DNA of 64,000 nucleotides from Pseudomonas koreensis (lineage in GTDB: Bacteria; Pseudomonadota; Gammaproteobacteria; Pseudomonadales; Pseudomonadaceae), in assembly GCF_025447595.1 (NCBI RefSeq), contig NZ_JAOEJU010000028.1, forward strand, positions 1 through 64,000. The letters run 5' to 3'. Positions 27,303-36,960 of this stretch are shown piece after piece. The notes below the pieces were generated by a model that saw only the letters and a program-made list of their open reading frames with translations, was not told the origin of the DNA and did no database searches. The first letter of the stretch is position 1. Each line of letters opens with the position of its first letter. The translations under genes were made by a program, and so were the position numbers.

Positions 27303-28669
27303 TTTTCCCGCTCTCGATCGTCAGTCTGCTGGGCCTGGTCTGCATCGCTCTGCTGGCCAGCCCCTGGCCCTACCTCGCGCCGGGCGCAGTACTCGGTCTG
27401 GTGGGGTTCGCGGTGTTGTACCGCAAACCGACCTGGGGCCTGCTCGGCATTGCCGCCCTGGTGCCGTTCGAGGGTTTCTTCAAGGACAGCTCGTTGTCGG
27501 GCAGCAAACTGATCGGCGCTTCGCTGGCGGTGATCCTGATGCTGCAACTCGCGATGCACCAGATTCCCTCGGATCGCCTGCGCAGCAATATCTGGCGCTT
27601 TCTGATCGCCTTTATGACTCTGTACTTTCTGAGCCTGCTCAACACCGATGACATGGGCATGTCGCTCGGTCACCTGCGGGAAATCAGCGTCGGTCTGATT
27701 CTGTTTGTCATCACCCTGTTGATCGGCCGCGAGCTGAACCTCGACCTGTTCGCCCGGCTGGTGACCCTGGCCGTCAGCACGACCTGCGCCATGGCCATGT
27801 TCTCCACCAAATTCCAGGATCAGGGCCGCGCCGCCGGCCTGCTCGAAGACCCCAACGCCTTTGCCCTGCTGATCGCATTCGCCATTCCGCTGGGGCTGCT
27901 GCTGGTAATTCGCAGCCCGAACCTGCTGCATCGGCTGTTCTGGGGCGGATGCTGCCTGCTGTTGCTCGGCGGCATGACCAAGACCGAATCGCGCTCCGGG
28001 CTGGTGGTGCTGGCCTTGAGTCTGGTGATCGGTTGCTGGCACTACCGTGCGCAACTGGCGCGGATTCGTCCGCGTCATCTCGGCTTTGCCATGCTCGGCG
28101 CGGCGATCGTGATTCCGCTGGCGATCTACGCGATGCCTGCGGGCTATATCGCCCGTATCCAGTCCCTCAGCGTGTTGAGCGCCGGCGCCAAAGGCCACAA
28201 TGACGAATCCCTCGGCCGTCGCGCCTCGTACATCGTGGTCGGCGGTCAGATGATCCGCGAGAACCCGCTGCTCGGCTCCGGTCCCGGCACCTTCCCGCTG
28301 CACTACGCCACCACCGGCTACGCCAAGGCGTTTTCCGCCAACCGCAAGATCGGCGACCTGTATCGCCGGGCACACAACACCTACCTGGAAATCTTCAGCG
28401 AACTGGGGGTTCCCGCCGGCCTGATGTTCGTCGGCATGCTCGCGCTGGGCCTGTACAACCTGATGCGTGCGCGCAAGGCGTGGATGCTGCGGAGCAACTG
28501 GCAACAAGCGGATCTGATGACCCACCTCGGGGTGAGTTTCCTGTCGCTGACGCTGTTCCTGATGTTCCTCAGCGCACCGAACCAGAAGTACCTGTGGATC
28601 ATGCTCGCGCTGACCAGCGTCCTGCGTCTGAAGGCCGAACAGGCGCCAATGACGGAGGCCAAAGCATGA
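27299..28669 (+). CDS. O-antigen ligase/polymerase-like membrane protein (Wzy)
   Basis: A 456-residue protein with about 11-12 membrane helices and the Wzy/WaaL central loop: NPLLGSGPGTFPLHYA then RRAHNTYLEIFSELG, where the His and Arg are typical. In an operon with Wzx, Wza and Wzz homologues it is most likely the polymerase that joins repeat units in the periplasm. Overlaps at both ends (ATGA) show tight coupling. Confidence 0.88.
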   Translation: MIFPLSIVSLLGLVCIALLASPWPYLAPGAVLGLVGFAVLYRKPTWGLLGIAALVPFEGFFKDSSLSGSKLIGASLAVILMLQLAMHQIPSDRLRSNIWRFLIAFMTLYFLSLLNTDDMGMSLGHLREISVGLILFVITLLIGRELNLDLFARLVTLAVSTTCAMAMFSTKFQDQGRAAGLLEDPNAFALLIAFAIPLGLLLVIRSPNLLHRLFWGGCCLLLLGGMTKTESRSGLVVLALSLVIGCWHYRAQLARIRPRHLGFAMLGAAIVIPLAIYAMPAGYIARIQSLSVLSAGAKGHNDESLGRRASYIVVGGQMIRENPLLGSGPGTFPLHYATTGYAKAFSANRKIGDLYRRAHNTYLEIFSELGVPAGLMFVGMLALGLYNLMRARKAWMLRSNWQQADLMTHLGVSFLSLTLFLMFLSAPNQKYLWIMLALTSVLRLKAEQAPMTEAKA

Positions 28670-29634
28670 GCCGGATCAGCATCGTCATCCCGATGTTCAA
28701 TGAGGCCCGGCACATTGGCCGCACCCTGCTGGCCGCGCAGAAAGCCGCGCACGCGGCGAATGTCGAATGCGAGCTGATCGTGGTCGACAACGGTTCCAGC
28801 GACGACGGCCCGCAGATCGCCCGGCAGTTCGGCGCCCACGTGCTGGTGATGCCGGGCCTGCTGATCGGCGCCCTGCGCAATCGCGGCACGGCCATCGCCA
28901 CCGGGGAGTGGCTGGCGTTCATCGACGCCGACATCGAAATGCCCGAAGACTGGCTCACACAATTGTTCGCGCTCGAAGCCGAAGGCCAGGCCGATGTGTT
29001 CGGGCTCGACCTGCACACCCCCGCCGCCGCGCCGTGGTACGCCACTGCGTGGCAGCGCCGCACGTTGCGCCCGACGACCCACGCCGCCCATATCGTTGAC
29101 TGGCTGCCCAGCGCCAACCTGCTGCTGCGTCGGCGCTGGTTCGACAAGGTCGGCGGTTTCAATGAAACCCTGCGCACCGGCGAAGACAAGGAATTCACCC
29201 TGCGCCTGAGTGAACAGGGTGCGCGGTTGCTCGCGGTCAACGAAAGCGTGGCGCTGCACTGGGGCTATGAAATGAACTGGCGCGAATGGATGGGCAAGGA
29301 AATGTGGCGCCAGGGCAGTCACCTGCAATTGCTGCGCACCCACGGTTTCAGCTTGCGCTTGCTGCGCTTCCCGTTGCTGTCGCTGGTGGCGTGGGTCCTG
29401 GATCTGCTGGCGATTTCCGCGCTGCTCAACGGTTTCCCCCACCACGCGGCAATCATGGTGACCATGACGCTGATCCCGGCGCTGGTGCTCAGTGTGCGCC
29501 AGAGCCATCGCCAACATGACCTCGGCTTCACCCTGCAATTGTGGGGCCTGCACTGGGTGCGTCTGCACCTGGCCGGTGCCGCGTTCATTCTCAGTCTGTG
29601 TCATTGGAACGCCAGGAGGCCTGCCCGTGGCTGA
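28666..29634 (+). CDS. Family 2 glycosyltransferase
   Basis: A 322-residue GT-A enzyme. VVDNGSSDDG and DADIEM are the donor and metal sites, and FNETLRTGEDKEF the conserved acidic region. There are hydrophobic helices near the C-terminus. The start at 28666 has GGAG upstream and overlaps the polymerase stop. It probably adds a sugar to the repeat unit. Confidence 0.88.
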   Translation: MSRISIVIPMFNEARHIGRTLLAAQKAAHAANVECELIVVDNGSSDDGPQIARQFGAHVLVMPGLLIGALRNRGTAIATGEWLAFIDADIEMPEDWLTQLFALEAEGQADVFGLDLHTPAAAPWYATAWQRRTLRPTTHAAHIVDWLPSANLLLRRRWFDKVGGFNETLRTGEDKEFTLRLSEQGARLLAVNESVALHWGYEMNWREWMGKEMWRQGSHLQLLRTHGFSLRLLRFPLLSLVAWVLDLLAISALLNGFPHHAAIMVTMTLIPALVLSVRQSHRQHDLGFTLQLWGLHWVRLHLAGAAFILSLCHWNARRPARG

Positions 29635-30763
29635 ATTCATTTTCTGGATGTGCCTGCTGCTGCCGGTGTACGCCTATGTCGGCTACCCGCTGCTGTTGAC
29701 GCTGCTCGCGCCGCTGTTCCCGGCGTGGCGCCACAGCCCGGCACCGCCGCTGAACATCAGCGTCGTCATCGCCGCCCACAACGAAGCGCGGCATATCGAA
29801 CACAAGCTGCGCTCGCTGCTGTCCCAGGATTATCAGCCGGCGACCCTGCAAATCATTCTGGCCAGCGACGGTTCCACCGACGACACGGTGGCCTGCGCGC
29901 ACAAGGTCGTCGACCCGCGCATCACCGTGCTCGACCTGCCCCGCCAGGGCAAGGCTGCCACGCTGAACGCCGGTGCGGCTTTGGCCACGGGCGACATTCT
30001 GGTGTTCACCGATGCCGACAACCAATGGGCGCGCGAAACCCTCGGCTACCTGCTGGCGCCCCTGAGCGATCCGCAGGTCGGCGCCTGCGCCGGGCACATG
30101 GTGATCCCGGTCACCGGTGGCGGCTTGAGCATCGGCGACAGTCTTTATCGGCACTACGAAGGCTGGTTGCGCCGGGTCGAGAATCGCACCGGTTGCATGG
30201 TCTCCGCCGACGGCGCCCTGCTCGCCCTGCGCCGCGAACTGTTCGAGAACGTGCCGGCCGAGGTCAACGACGATTTCTTCATCAGCACCTGCGCCCCGGT
30301 GAAATTCAAACGCATTGTCTACGTGCCCGAAGCGCAAGTGATCGACCACGGTGTGGACGAAGCGGACAAGCAATTTCGCCGTCGCCAGCGGGTCACCGTC
30401 GGCGGGCTGCAAAGCCTGGCGCAGCGCAGTGAACTGCTCAATCCGTTCAAGCATGGGCTGTACTCGATTGCGTTGATCAGCCACAAGTTGATCCGCCGCC
30501 TGGCGCCGATCCTGTTGCTACCGCTGCTGCTGAGCAATTTCTGGCTGTGGGAAGACCACGGTTTCTATCGCCTTTGCCTGATCGCGCAATTGGTCGGCTA
30601 CGCCATCGCGATTGCCGGCCTGCTGGATTCGCAACACCGCTTACCCAAACCGTTCCGCCTTGCGGCATTCCTGCTGGTGACACTGGCGGGCATGAGCATC
30701 GGCCTGTGGCAGTTCCTGCGCGGCCAGCGTTACGCCCAGTGGAACCCTGACCAAAACCGTTGA
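29627..30763 (+). CDS. Family 2 glycosyltransferase with C-terminal membrane helices
   Basis: A 378-residue protein with an N-terminal membrane helix, a GT-A domain (ASDGSTDDTV, TDADNQ, DDFFIS and QFRRRQRV, the D,D,D,QxxRR-like pattern of processive enzymes) and three C-terminal helices. I chose GTG at 29627, with AGGAGG upstream; the previous stop overlaps by eight bases. The QFRRRQR motif resembles processive synthases, so it may be polymerising rather than adding one sugar. Confidence 0.86.
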   Translation: MAEFIFWMCLLLPVYAYVGYPLLLTLLAPLFPAWRHSPAPPLNISVVIAAHNEARHIEHKLRSLLSQDYQPATLQIILASDGSTDDTVACAHKVVDPRITVLDLPRQGKAATLNAGAALATGDILVFTDADNQWARETLGYLLAPLSDPQVGACAGHMVIPVTGGGLSIGDSLYRHYEGWLRRVENRTGCMVSADGALLALRRELFENVPAEVNDDFFISTCAPVKFKRIVYVPEAQVIDHGVDEADKQFRRRQRVTVGGLQSLAQRSELLNPFKHGLYSIALISHKLIRRLAPILLLPLLLSNFWLWEDHGFYRLCLIAQLVGYAIAIAGLLDSQHRLPKPFRLAAFLLVTLAGMSIGLWQFLRGQRYAQWNPDQNR

Positions 30764-30776
30764 GAGGGACAGAGCC

Positions 30777-31778
30777 ATGGCGATCAAACAACTGATAAAA
30801 CGCACCAGCGGCTGGCTCTATCTCAACTCGTCCGTGGGGCGAAACCAGTTACACGGCGCCGGCGTGATCCTGATGTTGCACCGGGTGCTGTCCAACGACC
30901 GCGCCGCCGACCTGCCGCACCGCAACGAACTGTGCGTCGGCCCCAAGGCCTTCGAACATCTGCTGGTGTGGCTGCGCAAGCATTTCGATTGCGTGCCGCT
31001 GATGGAAATCCTCCAGCCCAACGCCTTGCGCACCGAGCGCCCACAAGTAGCGCTGACGTTCGACGACGGCTGGCGCGACAACGCCGCCAATGCCTTTCCG
31101 CTGCTACAGAAACATCAGGTGCCGGCGAGCATTTTTCTCTCCACCGATTTCATCGGCAGCCGTCAGCGTTTCTGGTGGGAAAGCATCGGTGAAACCCTGT
31201 GGGGCAGCCACGGCGAAAAGCCGCGCATGCACCTGATCGAATGTTTGCAGTCGATCCACCATCCCGTGCCGGTGTTGCTGGACGACATCGACGTGGATCG
31301 GCGCAGCCTGACCCTGTTGCATTACCTGCAAGGGCTTAAAGCGCTTGACCCGATGATGCTCGAACGCCTGACCGACGAGTGCCCGCAAGAGTCGCAACCT
31401 CAGGCACTGGATTGGCATCAGGTGCGGGCGATGGAGTCTTCCGGCCTGGTGCGTTTCGGCCCCCACGGCGCCAGTCACGCGATCCTCACAGGCCTTGACG
31501 ATGTGCGCCTGGGCGAAGAAATCAGCCGCAGCCGCGATGCCATGTTCAATGGCTGCAACCGCCCGCTGCCGGTGTATTGCTACCCCAACGGTGACAACGA
31601 TGAGCGCGTGCGCGAACAGATTGCCCATCACGATTACCCCTTCGCGCTCGGCACTGGCAGCGGCATCTATCGCGGCACCGGTGATCCGCTGAACCTGCCG
31701 CGCTTCGGTGTCAGCCAGCGCACCGCGCGCAATCCGGAGTTGCTGTCGTGGCGGATCTATCGCGGGGCGCGGCCATGA
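30777..31778 (+). CDS. Polysaccharide deacetylase (NodB-type)
   Basis: A 333-residue protein. ILMLHRVLSND and VALTFDDGWRDN supply the His and Asp residues of the NodB metal centre; HGASH and YCYPNGDND mark later motifs. It is likely to remove N-acetyl groups from an amino sugar in the polymer or its precursor. No signal peptide is seen, so it may act on the cytoplasmic side. GAGAGGG precedes the ATG. Confidence 0.88.
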   Translation: MAIKQLIKRTSGWLYLNSSVGRNQLHGAGVILMLHRVLSNDRAADLPHRNELCVGPKAFEHLLVWLRKHFDCVPLMEILQPNALRTERPQVALTFDDGWRDNAANAFPLLQKHQVPASIFLSTDFIGSRQRFWWESIGETLWGSHGEKPRMHLIECLQSIHHPVPVLLDDIDVDRRSLTLLHYLQGLKALDPMMLERLTDECPQESQPQALDWHQVRAMESSGLVRFGPHGASHAILTGLDDVRLGEEISRSRDAMFNGCNRPLPVYCYPNGDNDERVREQIAHHDYPFALGTGSGIYRGTGDPLNLPRFGVSQRTARNPELLSWRIYRGARP

Positions 31779-33094
31779 GTCGAGGCAGTTACCTCAAGCA
31801 TCTGGCGCTGAGCATGGGCACCAAACTGGCGATGATCGCCCTGCGCCTGCTGAGGAATGTGCTGCTGGCGCGAATTCTCGGCCCCAGCGAACGGGGCCTG
31901 TTCGCCCTGCTCAGCACTCTGCCCGATCTGATCAGCGCCGCCACCAGCGGCGGTTTGAATTCGGCGGTCGGTTATCAGGCGGCCAAGCAACGGCCGATGG
32001 GGTTGTTGCTGGCTCAGGTGCTGGTGTTCGGCTGCTTGCTCGCCAGTTTGTTGACCTTGCTGGTGGTGGCGCTGGTGCGCGAGTTCGGCAGTGAACTGGA
32101 CGTGACCGTGCAACTCGGTCTGCTGGCGTGGCTGTTGTTGCTGGCGGTGCCGTTGACCGTTCTCAAAAGCGGTCTGCTGACCCTTCACAATGCATCAGGC
32201 GGGGTGGTCGCGTTCAACGCCTTGCGGCTGGTGGAATCCCTGGCGCCGCTGCTGCTGTTTCTCGCACTGTTCTGGATGTGGAAAGAAGCGGCGCTTGAAG
32301 CCGCACTGATCAGTTGGCTGGCCGGGATCAGTCTGGTGGTGCTGGTCGGCTGGCTGTGGCTCAAACGCGCGCAGCCGTTGCAGCTGCAATGGGATCGCGC
32401 CAGCCAGAACGAACTGCTGCGCTTCAGTGCGCGCAGTCACCCGGACTTGCTGTTCCAGCAGGTGATCCTGCGTTCCGACTACCTGTTCATTGGCGCCCTG
32501 CTCGGCAGCACTGCGCTCGGGCATTACGCGATGGCCAGCGCCGCCGCCGAGTTGCTGCTGATCGTGCCGGAAGCGGTGACCACACCCCTGATGAAACGCC
32601 TGCTGCAACAGGACGAAGGCATGGACAAAGTTACGCCGCTGGCCCTGCGCCTGACCGCTACGGTGATGCTCGGTGCCTGCCTGACCATGGCCGTGATCGG
32701 CGAATGGCTGATCGTCACCCTGTTCGGCGTCGCCTACCAACCGGCGTATCCGGCGCTGCTCGCGTTGCTGCCGGGACTGCTGGGCCTGTGTTACGCAAGC
32801 ATCCTGCGCCTGGACCTGATCGGCAAGAACCGCCCCGGCACGGTGTCGTTGCTGATGGGGATCGGCGCGCTGCTCAATCTTGCGCTGAACCTACTGCTGA
32901 TCCCGGCCTACGGCATCGTCGGCGCGGCGGCGGCTTCGTCGATTGCCTATCTGGCGGTGACCGTGGCAATGCTGGTGTTGTACTGCCGGTTGAGCGGCGT
33001 GGCGTTCTGGCAAACCCTGATCATCGTGCCCAGCGACCTCACGCCGATGTGGCTGATGTTGCAGCGCCGCTTTTTACAACGGAAATCCGCATGA
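31775..33094 (+). CDS. Oligosaccharide flippase (Wzx/MATE-like)
   Basis: A 439-residue integral membrane protein with about 12 helices. The N-terminus (LRNVLLARILGPSERGLFALL) is typical of the polysaccharide-synthesis (MVF) superfamily. It would flip the lipid-linked repeat unit to the periplasm. Starts and stops overlap its neighbours (ATGA at both ends). Confidence 0.9.
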   Translation: MSRGSYLKHLALSMGTKLAMIALRLLRNVLLARILGPSERGLFALLSTLPDLISAATSGGLNSAVGYQAAKQRPMGLLLAQVLVFGCLLASLLTLLVVALVREFGSELDVTVQLGLLAWLLLLAVPLTVLKSGLLTLHNASGGVVAFNALRLVESLAPLLLFLALFWMWKEAALEAALISWLAGISLVVLVGWLWLKRAQPLQLQWDRASQNELLRFSARSHPDLLFQQVILRSDYLFIGALLGSTALGHYAMASAAAELLLIVPEAVTTPLMKRLLQQDEGMDKVTPLALRLTATVMLGACLTMAVIGEWLIVTLFGVAYQPAYPALLALLPGLLGLCYASILRLDLIGKNRPGTVSLLMGIGALLNLALNLLLIPAYGIVGAAAASSIAYLAVTVAMLVLYCRLSGVAFWQTLIIVPSDLTPMWLMLQRRFLQRKSA

Positions 33095-35010
33095 AAGCCT
33101 TGGCCCTGCTGTTCGGTCTCGGCCTGTCGCTGGACGTCTTCGCGGCGTCGATGCGCTGGGGCGACATTCGCGACGGCAGTCTGTACCTGCAGGCGGATCG
33201 CCCCGACACGGTGACCGTGCGCTGGGTGCCGGCGTGGCAGGCAGAGGCCAACGAAGAGCACATTTTCCTGCTCGACGGCCGGGGCCAATTGCAGGGCGAC
33301 CGCTTGATCAAGGCCAGTGAAACCCGTGGCAGTCAGAGCTGGCCATTGGCGCCGGGGGCCGCGAGTTATCAGCTGGAAATCCCCGGCTACAGCTTCCGCA
33401 GTTACCGGGTCGAGCACGACGAAAACATCGTGGCCCTGTTCGCCCCGGCCAAGGTGCATTTCAGCGCGGAAACCCGTAACGGCGATGAACTGTATTTCAA
33501 GGTCGCCGCCGGTGAGCACGCGATATTGGCGGGTAAGTTCCACGGCGGGGTCAGCGCCCTGCAAGCGCAGCGGGTCGGTGACGGACAGCCCCTGACATTG
33601 GCGCTGAAACCCTATCACGCCTATTGGCAGTTCGATCAGGTGGCGTTGCCGGTCAGCGAGCGCGAGCAGATCTGGCGCCTGCGACTGCAAGGCAGCGGCA
33701 AAGCGGCGTTCTGGCTCGACGGCACGGCCAATCTGTTCGCACAGACCCCGCAACAGCTCAAACCGCTGCACGAAGACGACGGCCAGACGCGCCTGACCCT
33801 GCACGACAAAGTCCTCGGCCGCACCCCGGATCTGGGCATCGCGCTGCCCTATGTGATGCCGCCGCCGGCTAGTCATCCGCTGCTCGATGCGCTAAAACCG
33901 ACGGCCGCCAGTTTCTACAGTTTTGTCGACGTAACGGCGAGAAAACCCCACTTCGAAGATGCGTTTCGTCAGGTCTATCAGGACCGTTTCGGCATTCGTC
34001 AGGACATCACCTTGCTCGCCGGCAGCCAGCGTCAGGCCGATCTGCGCGCCGACGTGCAAAGCAACAGCGGCCTCGACGCCTGGCTGGCCGGCACCCGTGC
34101 GCTGGGCGGCAAAGGCACGCACTACATCGGGTTCGCTGACGAGCCCAACCTGAATTATTCGAGTTACGAGCAATATCGTTCGATCTTCACCAGCATGGCC
34201 CGGCAGGTGCGCAACGATCCCGCGAATGCCAGGGCCGGCGTGCGCATCGCGATGCCGGCCAGTTCGCGATTGGTCAACGGCCCGTTCGCCGACAACGCAG
34301 CGAACAAGCGGGGGATCGACTGGGCCCGGCGCCTGCTGAATGAGTCCCCCGATCAGGTCGATGCGCTGGCCTGGCACGAATGGATGATTCGCGACCTGCT
34401 CGCCACTCGCGTCTACCGCGACAGTGTGCGCCGCGCTGCCGATCTGGTCGGCCTCGACGCCAAGGGCCAGCCGCGCAAGGCCTTGCTGCTGGACCAGACT
34501 AACCTGTCCAGCGGCTCGAGCCTGAGCCCGTACGATCAGGAAACCCATTTCACTTCGCTGTGGTGGGCCTCGGTGGTGATCAACGCCTCCCAGGACGGCT
34601 TGCTGACCATGCTCAACTGGTTCCAGGCCGCCGATGAGCCGCAATATCCCAAAGGCATGTTGCGGGTGCTGGGCGATGACCGTTTCGAATTGAAACCCGT
34701 GGGCCTGGCCCAGCAGTTCATCCAGCAGCACTGGCTGCACAACGTGCTGTGGCTGGAGAACGACGCGTTCGAAGTCGATGTGCTGGCGATGGCCAGCGAC
34801 GATCAGCGCGGGCTGCTCGGTGTAAACAAAGGCACGCGCTTGCAACGTGTCGATCTGGCGGGCGCCAAATGCCCGTTGAACAACGGCGCCCTGCGCTACT
34901 TCGGCGCGGACAATCGCAGCCGCGACGCACCTTTTCACTGCCAGGACGGTCGAGTGCGTTTCGAACTCCCGGGACAGACCCTGTTTGCCCTGAGCTGGAG
35001 CGCTTCATGA
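33091..35010 (+). CDS. Secreted glycoside-hydrolase-like protein
   Basis: A 639-residue protein with a Sec signal (MKALALLFGLGLSLDVFAAS). Residues about 20-240 look like beta-sandwich material. Residues about 290-530 resemble a TIM-barrel hydrolase: FADEPNLNYSSYEQY offers a candidate acid/base Glu, WHEW follows, and DQTNLSSGSS a further strand-end motif. The C-terminal ~70 residues look like another beta domain. It may trim or edit the polymer in the periplasm. The GH family is not certain; GH39-like is a guess. Confidence 0.65.
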   Translation: MKALALLFGLGLSLDVFAASMRWGDIRDGSLYLQADRPDTVTVRWVPAWQAEANEEHIFLLDGRGQLQGDRLIKASETRGSQSWPLAPGAASYQLEIPGYSFRSYRVEHDENIVALFAPAKVHFSAETRNGDELYFKVAAGEHAILAGKFHGGVSALQAQRVGDGQPLTLALKPYHAYWQFDQVALPVSEREQIWRLRLQGSGKAAFWLDGTANLFAQTPQQLKPLHEDDGQTRLTLHDKVLGRTPDLGIALPYVMPPPASHPLLDALKPTAASFYSFVDVTARKPHFEDAFRQVYQDRFGIRQDITLLAGSQRQADLRADVQSNSGLDAWLAGTRALGGKGTHYIGFADEPNLNYSSYEQYRSIFTSMARQVRNDPANARAGVRIAMPASSRLVNGPFADNAANKRGIDWARRLLNESPDQVDALAWHEWMIRDLLATRVYRDSVRRAADLVGLDAKGQPRKALLLDQTNLSSGSSLSPYDQETHFTSLWWASVVINASQDGLLTMLNWFQAADEPQYPKGMLRVLGDDRFELKPVGLAQQFIQQHWLHNVLWLENDAFEVDVLAMASDDQRGLLGVNKGTRLQRVDLAGAKCPLNNGALRYFGADNRSRDAPFHCQDGRVRFELPGQTLFALSWSAS

Positions 35011-35078
35011 CCGCCCTTTTGATGTTTGGCCGCGCAGTCTTCGTGCCGCGCGATACATCGTCATCAGGAGTGAACAGC

Positions 35079-35768
35079 ATGAATGTCCTGCAAAAACTCA
35101 GCGCCCACATCAAGCAGAAAGGCCTGCGGGCCACGCTGGCCAAGGTGTGGAAACACTACATTTTTTCCCATCAGGAACTGCTGTGGATGGAGCGCGATCT
35201 GGTCAGTCCGGTGCCGCCCCACAGCCTCAAGCCCTACCCGGCACTGCGGGTGGTGAAAATCACCCCGGACAACGCCAGCGCCTTCGCCCGTTACTTCGGT
35301 GACCGCGTCGTCACCATGGCCGAACTGGCCCGGGAAGATCACACCGGGCACATGCATCTGGACGACCAAGGCGACGCGGTGGCCTTCATCTGGGGCTGTC
35401 CGCACAACTATTTCGACCGGCATTACTACGGTTGCGAGTTTCCGGTGAAACCCGGCGAGTTCTTCGAGTTCGGCGGTGAACTGACCCGCGCCTATTGGGG
35501 CACCGAACTGTCGGTAGACCTGCAACTGGAACTGTGGAAAGCCATGGCCGCCCAGGGCTGCGACAAAGTCGTGGACGTCTGCGAGTTCCACAACATCCCG
35601 GCACTCAAGCTGCACCTGCGCATGGGCTATACCGAACAGGGCCGGATCATGAATGTGTATGAGTTGTTCGGCCGCTGGCGCTTCTACCGCGAAACCCGCT
35701 ACAGCGGCTCGCGCCTGGATGCGCTGCGCAAACCTTCCCGTCCACCTGTTACAGCAGCGGTGACCTGA
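35079..35768 (+). CDS. GNAT-like acyltransferase, copy 1
   Basis: A 229-residue protein. The start at 35079 has AGGAGTG at good distance and aligns with the start of its paralogue at 37838; an ATG at 35007 overlapping the previous stop is an alternative. Shared blocks with the paralogue include LLWMERDLVSPVPPH, YYGCxFPVKPGEFFEFGGE and NIPALKLHxRMGY. The last resembles the acetyl-CoA fold end of GNAT enzymes. A role in acylating the polymer is inferred from context. Confidence 0.72.
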   Translation: MNVLQKLSAHIKQKGLRATLAKVWKHYIFSHQELLWMERDLVSPVPPHSLKPYPALRVVKITPDNASAFARYFGDRVVTMAELAREDHTGHMHLDDQGDAVAFIWGCPHNYFDRHYYGCEFPVKPGEFFEFGGELTRAYWGTELSVDLQLELWKAMAAQGCDKVVDVCEFHNIPALKLHLRMGYTEQGRIMNVYELFGRWRFYRETRYSGSRLDALRKPSRPPVTAAVT

Positions 35769-35772
35769 GCCT

Positions 35773-36960
35773 ATGGCGCAATTCGAATGGCGCACCTCGT
35801 TGTGCGCACCTGACTTCCCGGCGGCGGCCTATGAAGCGCTGCGCCTGCGGGTGACGGATCACACGCCGTTCAACAGCCTCGACTGGCTGTGTGCGGCAGA
35901 GCAGGCGCTCGATGCGCACGAGCGGCTGCACGTATTGCTGGGTTGGGAAGCAGACGAATTGCGCCTGTGCCTGCCACTGGTGGCGAGCCGTGAACGGTTT
36001 TTCGGTTTGCCGTTTCGAGTGGTGCATCACCTGGGTTATCCGCTGGCCGATCGCCTGGCGTTGTTATCGGTTCTGGACGCCGAAAGTATGCGCCAGGCCC
36101 TGCGGCTGATTCGCCAGCGAGTGCCCCACGCCCTGCTGCAACTCAACGAAATCAACGAGCCGGTCGGCGACGAAAGCGTGCTCACCGAATGGATGGCCCA
36201 CAGCTCCACCGGCGAACGTCGCTTGAGCTGTCGGGTGCCGGTGCACCTGATCAGCGACGCCGACCGCCAGGAAGTCTCGGGTGACCCGCGCTACAAACTG
36301 CGCCGGGCACGTAAACGGATTGCCGCGTGTGGCGCCGAGGTCCGGCGGATCATTCCCGATGCAGTCACCATGGGCCCGTTGCTGCAGGCCATCAGCGAAG
36401 TCGAAGCAGTGAGCTGGAAAGGTGACGAAGGCGTCGGGATCTTTGCCAGCGAGCGCAGCCGCCGCTGCATGGAAAACGCCTTCACCGCCCTCGCCGCTTC
36501 GGGCCGGGTCCGCGTCGTGATGCTGGAGCTGGACGGACGTTGCATCAGCTATCGGCTCGGCCTGTTCGAACAGGGTCGGCTCTACGATTACAACCTCGCC
36601 TTCCTGCCGCAATACGCCGATCTGGGCAGCGGTCGGGTGTTGCTGGAGGAATGGATTCGCTGGGGGCTGGACGACAACTGGCGCTGGATCGATGCCTCGC
36701 GGGTCAGCCTGGAAAACTCCAGCCATCAACTGCACGAACGCATGACCGGGCAACTGGAGCACTGGCGCTGGAGCTTCTACTCGTGGCGCCCGAGCGGTCT
36801 GTTGCTGGGACTCGGGCTGCGCGTCTGGCACCGTCTCAAACCTGCTTTGCAACAGTGGCGGGCGAAGCGTGCGGCGGCCAAGGCGGCGGTCATTGCGACA
36901 CCTGTGATCAACCCCACCAAGGAGGGCGAACATGCCTCGCCAAGTCATAGTCAACGCTGA
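35773..36960 (+). CDS. FemAB/CelD-like GNAT acyltransferase
   Basis: A 395-residue protein with the tandem GNAT design of the CelD/BcsL family seen in exopolysaccharide clusters: VMLELDGRCISYRLGLFEQGRLYDYN and the FLPQYADLGSGRVLLEEWIRWG block are characteristic. Residues 170-185 are very basic (YKLRRARKRI). It probably acylates or aminoacylates a glycan or precursor. Its 3' end overlaps the next gene by 29 bases. Confidence 0.8.
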   Translation: MAQFEWRTSLCAPDFPAAAYEALRLRVTDHTPFNSLDWLCAAEQALDAHERLHVLLGWEADELRLCLPLVASRERFFGLPFRVVHHLGYPLADRLALLSVLDAESMRQALRLIRQRVPHALLQLNEINEPVGDESVLTEWMAHSSTGERRLSCRVPVHLISDADRQEVSGDPRYKLRRARKRIAACGAEVRRIIPDAVTMGPLLQAISEVEAVSWKGDEGVGIFASERSRRCMENAFTALAASGRVRVVMLELDGRCISYRLGLFEQGRLYDYNLAFLPQYADLGSGRVLLEEWIRWGLDDNWRWIDASRVSLENSSHQLHERMTGQLEHWRWSFYSWRPSGLLLGLGLRVWHRLKPALQQWRAKRAAAKAAVIATPVINPTKEGEHASPSHSQR